Shown: one piece after another, positions 7,029 through 15,117 of the stretch
How positions within the stretch are numbered: position 1 is the first letter of the stretch
Layout of the letters: every line of letters begins with the position of its first letter
Assembly (NCBI RefSeq): GCF_007830435.1
Contig: NZ_VLLC01000004.1
Span: 107,265 to 171,264, forward strand
Direction of reading: 5' to 3'
Source of the DNA: Desulfobotulus alkaliphilus
Lineage (GTDB): Bacteria > Desulfobacterota > Desulfobacteria > Desulfobacterales > ASO4-4
Length of the DNA stretch: 64,000 nt
Notes under the pieces: model-generated
Told to the model about the DNA's origin: nothing
The model's database searches: none
The model's input: the letters and a program-made list of their open reading frames with translations, nothing else
Translations under genes and position numbers: made by a program

Positions 7029-9521
7029 TCACTGTCCGCTGAGCACAAGACGCACAGGGCGTTTGCCAAGCTTACTAACGAAATTGTTAGCAATGCCATC
7101 GTCGAAAGAGAGGCTCCAAGCATCTACATTACGGCTGGCACTGGGCGAGGAAGACCAAAAGTTACTTGCCCCTGTATTGGGAAAAAAATCTATATCTATG
7201 CTTGGATTTCCCCGACCCCTATGAACAATGGAATTCAATTCACTGATAGTAGGCATCCGCCAGTCCGACGCTCCGCAAAGCCCCACCGCATTCACATCCT
7301 GCACAAAGGCGAAGGTATCACAGCCAGAGCCGGTACAGGTGCCGCCATTCTGGGTGCCTGCATACCCGCCGTTGGTGTTGGAATCGGGGTTGTACCAGGA
7401 ATATGTATGTCCCATATGCCTGAGATGATCAGGATCATTCACCTTCACCTCCCAGATGAGTCCTGTGTGATTGTCTTTCACGCAGGACCATTTTGTGCCT
7501 GAAGCTTCGTTGCCTGCCTCATCCCAAGAGCCATTCTGGATAGCAAGAGGCTGGCCATCTGCACCCAGTTTGGTGAAGTCAAAGCCCGCCGCACCGGAGC
7601 CAATTTTAGCAAGCGCCCCATCACGGGCCATGGCATCCCTTCCAAAATCAGCATCCTGTCCGGGATGGGTAGCAACGGGATCTGTAAGGTTATTGGTATC
7701 CTCATCTGCCCACCAGTCGATACCCGTATCATTGAGGGGACGCCGGGTAATTGTGACCGCAACCGGCCTGCTGGTGATTTCCTCACTTTTTTGATCCGCC
7801 TCCTGCCCGGAAGCAGAGGGCCGCAATACAAAATAATAGTCCGTATCATTAGACAGACCTGTGAGGGCATAAATACTGACATTACCCAGTTCAAGGCGTT
7901 CTCCGTAACTAAGGAAGGTATCCGGATCAATGCCGGGGTTTGTGCCGTAATACAGCACATACCCATCCGCACCGGGTACCGCATCCCAGGAAAGCAGAAC
8001 CTGCCCGTCTCCGGGCTGTACCCTCAGAACCGGAGCTGTCAGAAGAGGAGAGCGTATTTCCGGTGCTTCACTGTCATAAAGGGTCTGAATCGCTGTACTG
8101 CTCAGGGCTGAACCATAAATTCTGATTTCATCCAGATATCCGTGGAAAGGCCCGTCCCCGTCCTTATTTCCTATACGGAAAAATTCATTGCCGGTATTCA
8201 GCACAAGATCGTGGGTGGTTGTAAGCTCTCCATTAATGTGGTGCCGTACGGTATTACCATCATAGCTGGTACAGATATGCTGCCAGTCACCCGAAACGGC
8301 AACGCCTGCATCCAGTTCTTCGGGAATATCCTGAGAACCTGCATAGAGGAAGGTGAACCAGTTTTCACTTTCAACCCAGGGCACATTGTTCTGCATAAGT
8401 CCATAGGCTCTGGGAATACCCGCTTCATGTCCCCATGAAAAGGCCACACGGGGTGCGGCATGTGAACCTGTGACACTGGACTTTGCCCAAAGGCAAAGGG
8501 TGCGGGGTTCTGCGCCGGAAGGAAAATTCATAGCACTACCCTCAAAGTGCGACATATTGCCGTCAAGATAAATGGCATGGCCGTGCCCCGCTGCAACCCG
8601 CAGGGGCGTTCCGCTTGATCCGCTGGAATCATTGCCATTGCCTGAACAGTCTCTGCCCGGATTCAGCGCATCTTCAAAGCAGTAATGGGCCAGAGGCTGA
8701 ATATCTTCTGGCTGAACGAATGCCCCTGCACTGCGCACAAGACGCAGAGGATTGGCAGCACTTTTTGCATCATTTGAAAGCAGGCCCGTATTAAAAAATA
8801 CCGTCCACGCCAATGGAGTACTTGATGCGACAGGAGAAGCCGTCCAGTAATCAGATTCATCTGAATGCCCCCTGGTATTGGGAAAATGGTTCACATCAAT
8901 TTGTGGCCCGCTGCTGCTATTAAAATAAACCAGAGAAAGCAGTTCATTTCTGGTGGGCATGCGCCAGTCCGTGAAACCGCACAGACCTTGACTATTCACA
9001 GTCTGGACATAGGACAGGGTATCGCAGGAAGACCCTGTGCATGCGCCTCCATTCTGCGTCCCTGCTTCCCCTCCGTTGGAGGTATTGTCCGGGTTGTACC
9101 AGCTATAGGTATGTTCCCGGCTCCTCAGACCCTCTTTTGCTTTCACCTCCCAGATCAGCCCCGTGTGGTTATCCTGAACACAGGCCCACTGGGTTCCCTC
9201 TGCCTCGGAACCGGTATCTGACCAGCCCCTGTTCTGAATGGCAAGGGGCTGACCATTCTGCCCCAGACGGGTAAAATCAAAACCTGCGGCACCGGAACCT
9301 TTCTTGCTCAGCCTTCCGGCCCGTGCTGCTGCATCCCGGCCAAAATCCGCATCCTGCCCCGGATGGTCTGCCACCGGGCTTTCAAGGTTCATGCTGCTGC
9401 TGTCTGACCACCTGAGCACGCCCGTGTCATTTAAAAGACCGGTTCCGGCGCTGGCAAGGCCCGAATAAAAAACCAAAATAAAAAATAAAAACAAGTACTT
9501 CCGCTGAGAAAACAGTTGCAT
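7029..9521 (-). CDS. Exported protein: DUF1566 - LamG - Fn3 - DUF1566
   Basis: An 830-residue secreted protein. After a signal peptide (1-25, ending LASAG), residues about 30-270 hold a first DUF1566 unit: the pattern LNDTG, HPGQDADFGRDA, GFDFTRLG, HTGLIWEVK, TYSWYNPD, FTDWRMPTRNELLSLV. Residues about 280-490 look like a LamG/concanavalin-type sugar-binding domain (HYCFEDALNPGRDCSGNGND and GYLDEIRIYG). About 495-590 is a fibronectin type III-like domain. A second DUF1566 unit (about 600-830) repeats the first closely, with the same cysteine pattern (NGGTCTGSGCD). This is an internal duplication. The modular make-up suggests a surface adhesin or glycan-binding protein; the ligand is unknown. 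RBS CTGGAGG precedes the ATG, and a near-consensus promoter lies at 9588-9616. Confidence 0.84.
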   Translation of the reverse strand: MQLFSQRKYLFLFFILVFYSGLASAGTGLLNDTGVLRWSDSSSMNLESPVADHPGQDADFGRDAAARAGRLSKKGSGAAGFDFTRLGQNGQPLAIQNRGWSDTGSEAEGTQWACVQDNHTGLIWEVKAKEGLRSREHTYSWYNPDNTSNGGEAGTQNGGACTGSSCDTLSYVQTVNSQGLCGFTDWRMPTRNELLSLVYFNSSSGPQIDVNHFPNTRGHSDESDYWTASPVASSTPLAWTVFFNTGLLSNDAKSAANPLRLVRSAGAFVQPEDIQPLAHYCFEDALNPGRDCSGNGNDSSGSSGTPLRVAAGHGHAIYLDGNMSHFEGSAMNFPSGAEPRTLCLWAKSSVTGSHAAPRVAFSWGHEAGIPRAYGLMQNNVPWVESENWFTFLYAGSQDIPEELDAGVAVSGDWQHICTSYDGNTVRHHINGELTTTHDLVLNTGNEFFRIGNKDGDGPFHGYLDEIRIYGSALSSTAIQTLYDSEAPEIRSPLLTAPVLRVQPGDGQVLLSWDAVPGADGYVLYYGTNPGIDPDTFLSYGERLELGNVSIYALTGLSNDTDYYFVLRPSASGQEADQKSEEITSRPVAVTITRRPLNDTGIDWWADEDTNNLTDPVATHPGQDADFGRDAMARDGALAKIGSGAAGFDFTKLGADGQPLAIQNGSWDEAGNEASGTKWSCVKDNHTGLIWEVKVNDPDHLRHMGHTYSWYNPDSNTNGGYAGTQNGGTCTGSGCDTFAFVQDVNAVGLCGASDWRMPTISELNSIVHRGRGNPSIDIDFFPNTGASNFWSSSPSASRNVDAWSLSFDDGIANNFVSKLGKRPVRLVLSGQ

Positions 9522-9587
9522 GCAATCCTCCAGCCTGGTTTCTGAGGCACCGATAAAAATTTATATTCATTTTGTGACAATTATTTT

Positions 9588-9616
9588 TTTATAAAAAAGT
9601 CCCCACGGAATGTCAA
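9588..9616 (-). promoter_or_regulatory. Sigma-70-type promoter for the 830-residue DUF1566 gene
   Basis: Read on the minus strand, TTGACA (9616-9611) and TATAAA (9593-9588) are separated by exactly 17 bp. The start codon at 9521 leaves a 5' leader of roughly 60 bases. It is one of the best promoter matches in the window. Confidence 0.75.
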
Positions 9617-9805
9617 TAAAAAGGAAGGATATATAGCTGATAACTATAAAAATCCCTTTTCAATTCACCTGCTGGACCGGATCTGTCGTGACATGACTCC
9701 CTCAACCCGGCCTAAGGCCGGCAGACTTCGTTCCTGCAACAGATTTACCGTATAGGCTGTACGCCGGAAAGGACCCGGCTATTCCGATGGAAGGTGGTGA
9801 AAACG
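9617..9805. other. Gene-free spacer between DUF1566 genes
   Basis: No open frame with a ribosome site is seen. It contains a short palindrome (CCCGGCCTAAGGCCGG near 9707-9722) and GC-rich dyads around 9760-9790, with no recognised function. Confidence 0.4.
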
Positions 9806-9842
9806 CAAAAAGGCAGACCTTTATATAAAGATCCGCCTTTTT
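9806..9842 (-). terminator. Intrinsic terminator after the PEGA-DUF1566 gene
   Basis: An approximately 13-bp imperfect stem, AAAAAGGC...GCCTTTTT, lies 22 bp beyond the stop of the gene at 9864-10718. T-rich arms on both sides mean it could work in both directions. Confidence 0.65.
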
Positions 9843-9863
9843 CCATTCTCCCCTTTAAAACCG

Positions 9864-10718
9864 CTACAGCCCGCTGTCCCTCACCAGCCGCAGGCACTTT
9901 TCATTACTTTTATCACCGATCCGACTGCTGCCATAGTGAAAAAATACAAACTCAGCCAATCTCTGATTAGAGGCATCTTCCGATGATGTCCAGAACCAGG
10001 TACTGGGTGTATTGGGAAAGGCAGCCTCCAGAATGGCGGGTCTTCTGTAAACCCCCTGGCAGGGGTCACCTGTGGTATTCCAGTGTTCAGGATGCCCCGA
10101 ACTGCAGAAAACCAGCGTCAGCATCTCCTCTGATGTGGGAATGCGCCAGTCTTCTTTTCCCGCATAACCGCCTTCCATATTAAAGGCACGAACCGTATCC
10201 CTGCTCCTGGACCAGGCATAGGCATCTGCCACTCCCCGGCAGTTTTTCCCGTCCCATTCCTGCCCGAGGCTGCAACGCATCCACTGCAGGCCCGTTTCAA
10301 TATCCGTCAGTGTACCATTTCCGTTATCATAATAGCGATCTGCAAAGGCTTTTTCCATATAGAGAAGGGCCGCATTCTTCATACCGGCCTCGGTGAGGCG
10401 CTTTTCCATATGCAGCATCAGATGCTGCTCCGTGTTGGCTCCGACAAAAACATCATCACGACTGGCATAATATTCCATATCCGAATCAATGGGTCTGTAA
10501 CCTTCCAGGGTATAGAACCCCGTTTCCAGACGAATAGTAAAGGAGCGACTTTGAATTTCAGGGGTGTTCCCCTTGCGCTCGCCATTGATAAAAACGTGGA
10601 CATCACCGGGCTGGGATGCAATATGCAAAACACCGTACTCCTTCTCTCCGGTACAGGCCGCCATGAGCAAGACACACCCTGTAAAGAAGAGCCTGCGAAA
10701 AAAAGACAAGCCAGCCAT
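9864..10718 (-). CDS. Lipoprotein with PEGA and DUF1566 domains
   Basis: A 284-residue lipoprotein. The start at 10718 (MAGLSFFRR) is chosen over an open frame 43 codons longer because it gives a clean lipoprotein signal (lipobox LMAACTG) and has a GGAAAGGAAGG ribosome site. Residues about 30-75 fit a PEGA domain (HIASQPGDVHVFINGERKG ... TPEIQSRSFTIRLETG), a small beta domain common in surface proteins. Residues about 125-284 are a DUF1566 domain (DIETGLQWMRC, YAGKEDWRIPTSEEMLTLV, FWTSSED, CLRLVRDSG). It is the fourth DUF1566 gene in 7.6 kb, all on the minus strand. It is probably outer-membrane anchored, since no Asp is present at position +2 of the lipobox. Function is unknown. Confidence 0.82.
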   Translation of the reverse strand: MAGLSFFRRLFFTGCVLLMAACTGEKEYGVLHIASQPGDVHVFINGERKGNTPEIQSRSFTIRLETGFYTLEGYRPIDSDMEYYASRDDVFVGANTEQHLMLHMEKRLTEAGMKNAALLYMEKAFADRYYDNGNGTLTDIETGLQWMRCSLGQEWDGKNCRGVADAYAWSRSRDTVRAFNMEGGYAGKEDWRIPTSEEMLTLVFCSSGHPEHWNTTGDPCQGVYRRPAILEAAFPNTPSTWFWTSSEDASNQRLAEFVFFHYGSSRIGDKSNEKCLRLVRDSGL

Positions 10719-10747
10719 ACCCTTCCTTTCCCCTTTTCCAAAACCCG

Positions 10748-11185
10748 TCACAGCCTGCCCTCCTCCACCGGTGGTGGAGAATCTTTCGGATGCTCCCAGA
10801 CAACCACAATTTTCACATCCGGTGCAAGACTCCGTTTGACCGGGCAAAGCCCCATGGCTCTTTCAAGCTTTTTCACCAATACAGCCTCCAGTGATCGGGG
10901 GGGGCTGATTCTTACACATAAGCGGCTGATACGGGATGGAGATTCCGCCATTTCCTTTTCCACGTCAAGGCTAAAAGCACAGGGATCACAACCGGAACGC
11001 TCCAGAACCGCCTCCATCACCGCCATCAGACAGGAACCCAGGGCTGCGGCCACAAGATCCGTAGGAGAAAAACCGGCATCTTTTCCTGCCGATGCCGAAG
11101 ACCGTACACACAGGGCCTCTGCCATACCCTCTTTTTCCAGAAGGAATTCCCCCTTCCCGAGTCCCCTGATATGAATCTCAGCCAT
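10748..11185 (-). CDS. OsmC family protein
   Basis: A 145-residue protein of the OsmC/Ohr superfamily, thiol peroxidases that reduce organic hydroperoxides. The two catalytic cysteines are in place: LGSCLMAVMEAVLER for the first and MGLCPVKRSL for the second. The N-terminal FSPTDLVAAALG matches the subgroup often called OsmC family (YhfA-like) rather than Ohr. The stop lies 29 bp upstream of the start of the PEGA-DUF1566 lipoprotein gene, so the two may be co-transcribed. ATG at 11185 has a GGACACC leader with only a weak ribosome site. Substrate is not predictable from sequence. Confidence 0.88.
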   Translation of the reverse strand: MAEIHIRGLGKGEFLLEKEGMAEALCVRSSASAGKDAGFSPTDLVAAALGSCLMAVMEAVLERSGCDPCAFSLDVEKEMAESPSRISRLCVRISPPRSLEAVLVKKLERAMGLCPVKRSLAPDVKIVVVWEHPKDSPPPVEEGRL

Positions 11186-11364
11186 GGTGTCCTTCTTAAC
11201 GAATACAACCGAAACGGACTAAAAAGAATAACTGCTATTTTAAGTTTGATGACAATGATCAGGCAATTATCAATCTACCCCGAGCCAGAAATGAACTTTT
11301 TATCATACCAACAGAGTCTGGACAGCACAGGCTCCGTGGCCACAGAAAAAACAGACAAAAAAAC

Positions 11365-12483
11365 TTACCTGTTTTTTTTATAAATTTCCAGCCATTCCCT
11401 TTTAAAACTTTCAAATCTGTTTTCTTCAATGGCCCTGCGGATATCGCTCATCATATCCTGATAAAAGGTAATATTATGTATGGTTGCAAGGGTTTCCGCC
11501 AGAGGATCACCGGAAAAAAACAGATAGCGCAGCACCATGCGGGAAAAGGTTCTGCAAGTATAACAGGAACATTTTGTATCCAGAGGATAGCGGTCTTTCC
11601 TGAAATTTTTATTCTTGATCCGGAGTTTGCCCGTGCGGGTGAAAAGGGTTCCCTGCCGGGCATAACGGGTAGGAATCACACAGTCAAACATATCCATCCC
11701 CAGATGCACGGCCTCAAGAATATCCTCGGGAAGCCCTACGCCCATGAGATACCTTGGCAGATCTTCGGGAAGACAGGGCGCTGTGACACCCACAACCCTG
11801 CGCATGAGATCAAAACCCTCCCCCACACTGACACCGCCGATGGCAAAACCGTCAAAGGGGATGGAAGTGATCTCTTTGGCACTTTTCCTGCGCAGATCAT
11901 CAAAGACCCCTCCCTGTACAATGCCGAAAAGGAACTGGTGATCCTGCAGTTTCACATCCCTGCACCGTGAGGCCCAGGCCGTGGTAAGCCCCACGGATTT
12001 TCCCACATACTTTCGGTCTGCGGTATGGGAAACACATTCATCAAAGGCCATGACAATATCAGCTCCCAGATCCCGCTGTATTTCCATGGATTTTTCAGGA
12101 CTCAGCATCACCCTTTCCCCGTCTTCCTCATAGGAAAAGGTAACCCCCTCATCATCAATCACCCGGTCCGGCAGGGAAAACACCTGAAACCCGCCGGAGT
12201 CCGTGAGTATGGTCCTCTCCCATCCCATGAAGCGATGCAGGCCGCCCATGTAACGCACCGATGCCAGCCTGTCTCCGAGGGAAAGGTGGTAGGTGTTGGC
12301 CAGAAGCACCTCAGCACCGGTTTCCGCCACATCCCTTGCCGGGGTGGAATGCACGTAACCCGCCGTTCCCACGGGCATGAAAGCCGGTGTCTGTACGGTC
12401 CCGTGATGGGTTGTGAATGCACCCCTCCGGGCACCGCTTCTGTCCTTTGCAAGCAGCCTGAACTGTATATCCCTTTGCGCCAT
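11365..12483 (-). CDS. tgt: Queuine tRNA-ribosyltransferase (tRNA-guanine transglycosylase)
   Basis: A 372-residue Tgt enzyme, which exchanges G34 of tRNAs with GUN anticodons for the preQ1 base in queuosine synthesis. Visible motifs: THHGTVQTPAFMPVGT near the N-terminus, the active-site region LTDSGGFQVFSL, FGIVQGG, the catalytic aspartate in MFDCVIPTRYARQG, and the zinc site CSCYTCRTF followed by a histidine in ATIHN. Length is the family norm. No other queuosine gene lies next to it here. It is transcribed on the minus strand, divergent from lolA with about 120 bp between the starts, so the two promoters must lie in that gap. Confidence 0.97.
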   Translation of the reverse strand: MAQRDIQFRLLAKDRSGARRGAFTTHHGTVQTPAFMPVGTAGYVHSTPARDVAETGAEVLLANTYHLSLGDRLASVRYMGGLHRFMGWERTILTDSGGFQVFSLPDRVIDDEGVTFSYEEDGERVMLSPEKSMEIQRDLGADIVMAFDECVSHTADRKYVGKSVGLTTAWASRCRDVKLQDHQFLFGIVQGGVFDDLRRKSAKEITSIPFDGFAIGGVSVGEGFDLMRRVVGVTAPCLPEDLPRYLMGVGLPEDILEAVHLGMDMFDCVIPTRYARQGTLFTRTGKLRIKNKNFRKDRYPLDTKCSCYTCRTFSRMVLRYLFFSGDPLAETLATIHNITFYQDMMSDIRRAIEENRFESFKREWLEIYKKNR

Positions 12484-12604
12484 GCGCTTTTCCTTTCAAA
12501 TGAACCCATAAATATTTTTTTTGGCAGGAGAGCCTTCCGTTTACAACAAAGGGGCTTTCCGTTACCCTGACTGCGGCTCTGTAACCCTGAACCAGGAGAC
12601 TTCC

Positions 12605-13237
12605 ATGAAATTTCTACTCATATTTTTTTTATTTTTCATATCTTACAGCAAGGCCTCCGCCGGAGAAGAAGTGATTGCGGCCATGGAAAACCGCTACAAA
12701 GACCGGTGTTTTTCCGCCAGTTTTCAACAGATTTCCATCCTCGCCGCCATGGACATATCCGAAAGGGCAGACGGCAGAGCTGTCTTTTCCCATCCCGGCC
12801 GTATGCGGTGGGAATACGAAACCCCGGAACCAAGACTCATTGTCACGGACGGGACCACCCTCTGGATATACTCTCCCCTGGAACAGGAAGTGCTGGTCGG
12901 TGCATCGGAACCCTACTTCGGCAGGGGCAAGGGTGGGCGTTTTCTTTCGGACATGGCATCTCTCAGGGAAGATTTTACCCATACCAGGGTTTCAGAACCC
13001 GAAGCCGACCCTGTCCGACTCAGGCTCATCCCCCATCAGCCCGAGCCGGGTCTCACGGAGCTTTTCGTTGAAGCGGAAAGTGAAACCGGCCGCATTATCA
13101 GCATTGAAACCCTCAATGCCTACGGGGATGTGACACGCATCCGCCTTTTCGGAGAAGAAAGCCACGACCTGTGCGAAGAAGACCTCTTCCATTTCACCCC
13201 GCCGCCCCAGACCCGTGAGTTTGAGCTGGGGGAATAA
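12605..13237 (+). CDS. lolA: Outer-membrane lipoprotein carrier protein LolA
   Basis: A 210-residue periplasmic chaperone that carries lipoproteins from LolCDE to the outer membrane. The ATG at 12605 is chosen because it starts a typical signal peptide (MKFLLIFFLFF ... SKASAG) behind CAGGAG; the open frame upstream is not coding. The body shows the LolA pattern: RYKDRCFSASFQQ, GRAVFSHPGRMRWEYETPEPRLIVTDG, LWIYSPLEQEVLV, and LSDMASLREDF. The weak overall conservation is normal for delta-type LolA. It stands alone between divergent tgt and downstream nadA. Confidence 0.88.
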   Translation: MKFLLIFFLFFISYSKASAGEEVIAAMENRYKDRCFSASFQQISILAAMDISERADGRAVFSHPGRMRWEYETPEPRLIVTDGTTLWIYSPLEQEVLVGASEPYFGRGKGGRFLSDMASLREDFTHTRVSEPEADPVRLRLIPHQPEPGLTELFVEAESETGRIISIETLNAYGDVTRIRLFGEESHDLCEEDLFHFTPPPQTREFELGE

Positions 13238-13468
13238 TCAAACCCCCTTAAAAATACAGATTACCCTTGAAAAACTTTTTCTTTTACAGGAAATATCATG
13301 ACAAAAAAAGGGGAACCTTTACAACAAGGTTCCCTGCCCCGAAGGGTTCAGCGCATCATCAAAATCAGCTCCGGCTTTAACAAACCCTTCTTTTCAATCC
13401 GGCCCGGACACACAGCGTCTGGTGCCCTAAAAAAGACCCCATACACGACAGATACAACAGGACAGACA

Positions 13469-14365
13469 ATGAAAGATACCATAAGAAAGCTGGCCAAAGA
13501 AAAAAACGCCATCATACTGGCCCACAATTACGTTCCCGCAGAAATTCAGGATGTGGCCCACCTGTGCGGAGACTCCCTGGAACTGAGCATCAGAGCTGCG
13601 GAAACCGATGCCGATATCATTGTTTTCTGCGGCGTGCGCTTCATGGCGGAAACCGCAGCCATTCTCTCCCCTGAAAAAACCGTCCTGCTTCCCGTGGAAG
13701 ATGCGGGCTGCCCCATGGCGGACATGGTGACACCGGAAGCCCTGAAAAAACGTAAAGCCCAGCTTCCCGGCATCCCCGTGGTCACCTACGTGAACTCCAC
13801 GGCTGCGGTCAAGGCCCTCTCCGATATCTGCTGCACCTCAGCCAACGTGATCCGGGTGGTGGAAAGCCTTGACAGTGAAGAAATTCTCATGACCCCGGAC
13901 CGCAACCTCGCCCTGTATGCGGCCAGCCACAGCTCAAAAAAAATTCACCTGTGGGAAGGCTTCTGCCCCTTCCATAACACCCTTGACCGCAAAACCGTTT
14001 CTGAGGCAAAAAAAGCCCACCCCGATGCCTTTTTCATCGCCCATCCCGAATGCCCGCCAGAGGTTCTTGCCATGGCCGATGCCGTTACCAGCACCTCGGG
14101 CATGATCCGCATGGCAAAGGAATCTGAGCACAAAAAATTTATCATTGGCACGGAAACAGGGCTTCTCCACCCCCTTCGACAGGCCTGCCCGGACAAGATT
14201 TTCCATCCGGCAAGTCCTGAGATGTACTGCCCGGACATGAAAAAAATCACCCTTGAAATTCTGAAAAATACCCTTGAAAAGGAATCCGGAAGGGTGACGG
14301 TCCCCGAAGACATCCGCATCCCCGCCCTGAAGGCCGTCAGAAAAATGATGGCCATAAAAGGCTAG
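13469..14365 (+). CDS. nadA: Quinolinate synthase A
   Basis: A 298-residue quinolinate synthase, which condenses iminoaspartate with dihydroxyacetone phosphate in de novo NAD synthesis. It has the short, triplicated-domain form. The three 4Fe-4S ligands are expected at C81 (DAGCPMADM), C166 (WEGFCPFHN) and C252 (EMYCPDMK), matching the spacing of the Thermotoga enzyme. The substrate site ILAHNYVPAEIQD and the YVNST and TSTSGM motifs are present. The longer frame from 13298 adds 57 residues without homology, so ATG 13469 is chosen, although its ribosome site is weak. No nadB or nadC is adjacent. The 3' end overlaps by 4 bp the convergent end of the PrcB-like gene on the other strand. Confidence 0.95.
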   Translation: MKDTIRKLAKEKNAIILAHNYVPAEIQDVAHLCGDSLELSIRAAETDADIIVFCGVRFMAETAAILSPEKTVLLPVEDAGCPMADMVTPEALKKRKAQLPGIPVVTYVNSTAAVKALSDICCTSANVIRVVESLDSEEILMTPDRNLALYAASHSSKKIHLWEGFCPFHNTLDRKTVSEAKKAHPDAFFIAHPECPPEVLAMADAVTSTSGMIRMAKESEHKKFIIGTETGLLHPLRQACPDKIFHPASPEMYCPDMKKITLEILKNTLEKESGRVTVPEDIRIPALKAVRKMMAIKG

Positions 14366-14877
14366 TGAATCCGGGTCTTCACCATCAGCCGGCCTGCGTC
14401 ATCCATGGCCTGCACATGGCGATACTCCCCATGGGGAATACCTATGAGGATACAGGGCCATGTCAGGGCCTGGGTGACCCGGCTGCCCGGTGAAGGCCTG
14501 ATCAGACGCAGCCTGACAATGGCCGTATCCCCACTGAACTCCAGATCCGTGGATGCCAGCCGGATACCATAGCCCCCTGTTTTTTGCATACCCATCCCCA
14601 GCAGCAGCACACCGCCACGGTTAAAATCCACGTCTTCCAGACGCTGACGGACGGTCTCGCAGAGAAGGCTGCCATCCGCTTCCAGCCGGGAAAAATCTGA
14701 AGCACCTCCTATCCACAGGCCAAAGGGAGCATCGCTGCGGAAACCGCAGTCCGAGCCATGGTATAGTATCTCTGCCACAGGCGTCCCCCCCATGCTCTTT
14801 TTACCGGAAATACACCCATAAAGAACAAGGCTTACCAGAAAAGCTCCTGCCAGAATCCGCCACAATTTCTGTCCCAT
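14362..14877 (-). CDS. Lipoprotein with PrcB C-terminal domain
   Basis: A 171-residue lipoprotein: signal peptide with lipobox SLVLYGC and a C-terminal domain like PrcB (protease complex subunit). Marks are GGVLLLGMGMQKTGGYGI in the middle and VTQALTWPCILIGIPHG near the end. In Treponema denticola PrcB is a lipoprotein needed for the surface subtilisin-like protease dentilisin (PrcB-PrcA-PrtP). Here the next gene upstream on the same strand encodes a subtilisin-like lipoprotein, so a similar protease-partner relation is likely, though unproven. The start at 14877 (MGQKLW) is preferred because of the AAAGGGTGA ribosome site; an ATG eight codons earlier is possible. Confidence 0.78.
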   Translation of the reverse strand: MGQKLWRILAGAFLVSLVLYGCISGKKSMGGTPVAEILYHGSDCGFRSDAPFGLWIGGASDFSRLEADGSLLCETVRQRLEDVDFNRGGVLLLGMGMQKTGGYGIRLASTDLEFSGDTAIVRLRLIRPSPGSRVTQALTWPCILIGIPHGEYRHVQAMDDAGRLMVKTRIH

Positions 14878-15053
14878 GATGCTTTCACCCTTTCCGTGCA
14901 TACCCCGGATCCATCGCTAATGTTGGCCGGACAGCCCGACAGCCTGTTCTTTTGATTGAGGAGATTTTTTATTCAGCATGAGCTTCCTGACTTTTGCAGG
15001 CTTTTAAAATTTTTAGCAAATGCAAATGGCCAAGGTGCTTTTTACAGCTTTCT

Positions 15054-15088
15054 TCCCTCACCCCTGCCCCCCTCCCAGGGGAAGAGGG
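15054..15088. repeat. Short GC-rich interspersed repeat (CCCTCACCCC type)
   Basis: CCCTCACCCCTGCCCCCCTCCCAGGGGAAGAGGG-like dyad located just beyond the stop of the subtilisin-like gene. Related copies lie at 31705-31739 and 51606-51641. This kind of dyad is a common intergenic repeat in proteobacteria. Confidence 0.6.
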
Positions 15089-15117
15089 AAAACCTGCTGA
15101 ATAATTACAAGATTTTT

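Noticed and set aside
13298..13468. 57-residue N-terminal extension of NadA
   Set aside because: No family similarity. The family start is MKDTIRKLAKEK at 13469.
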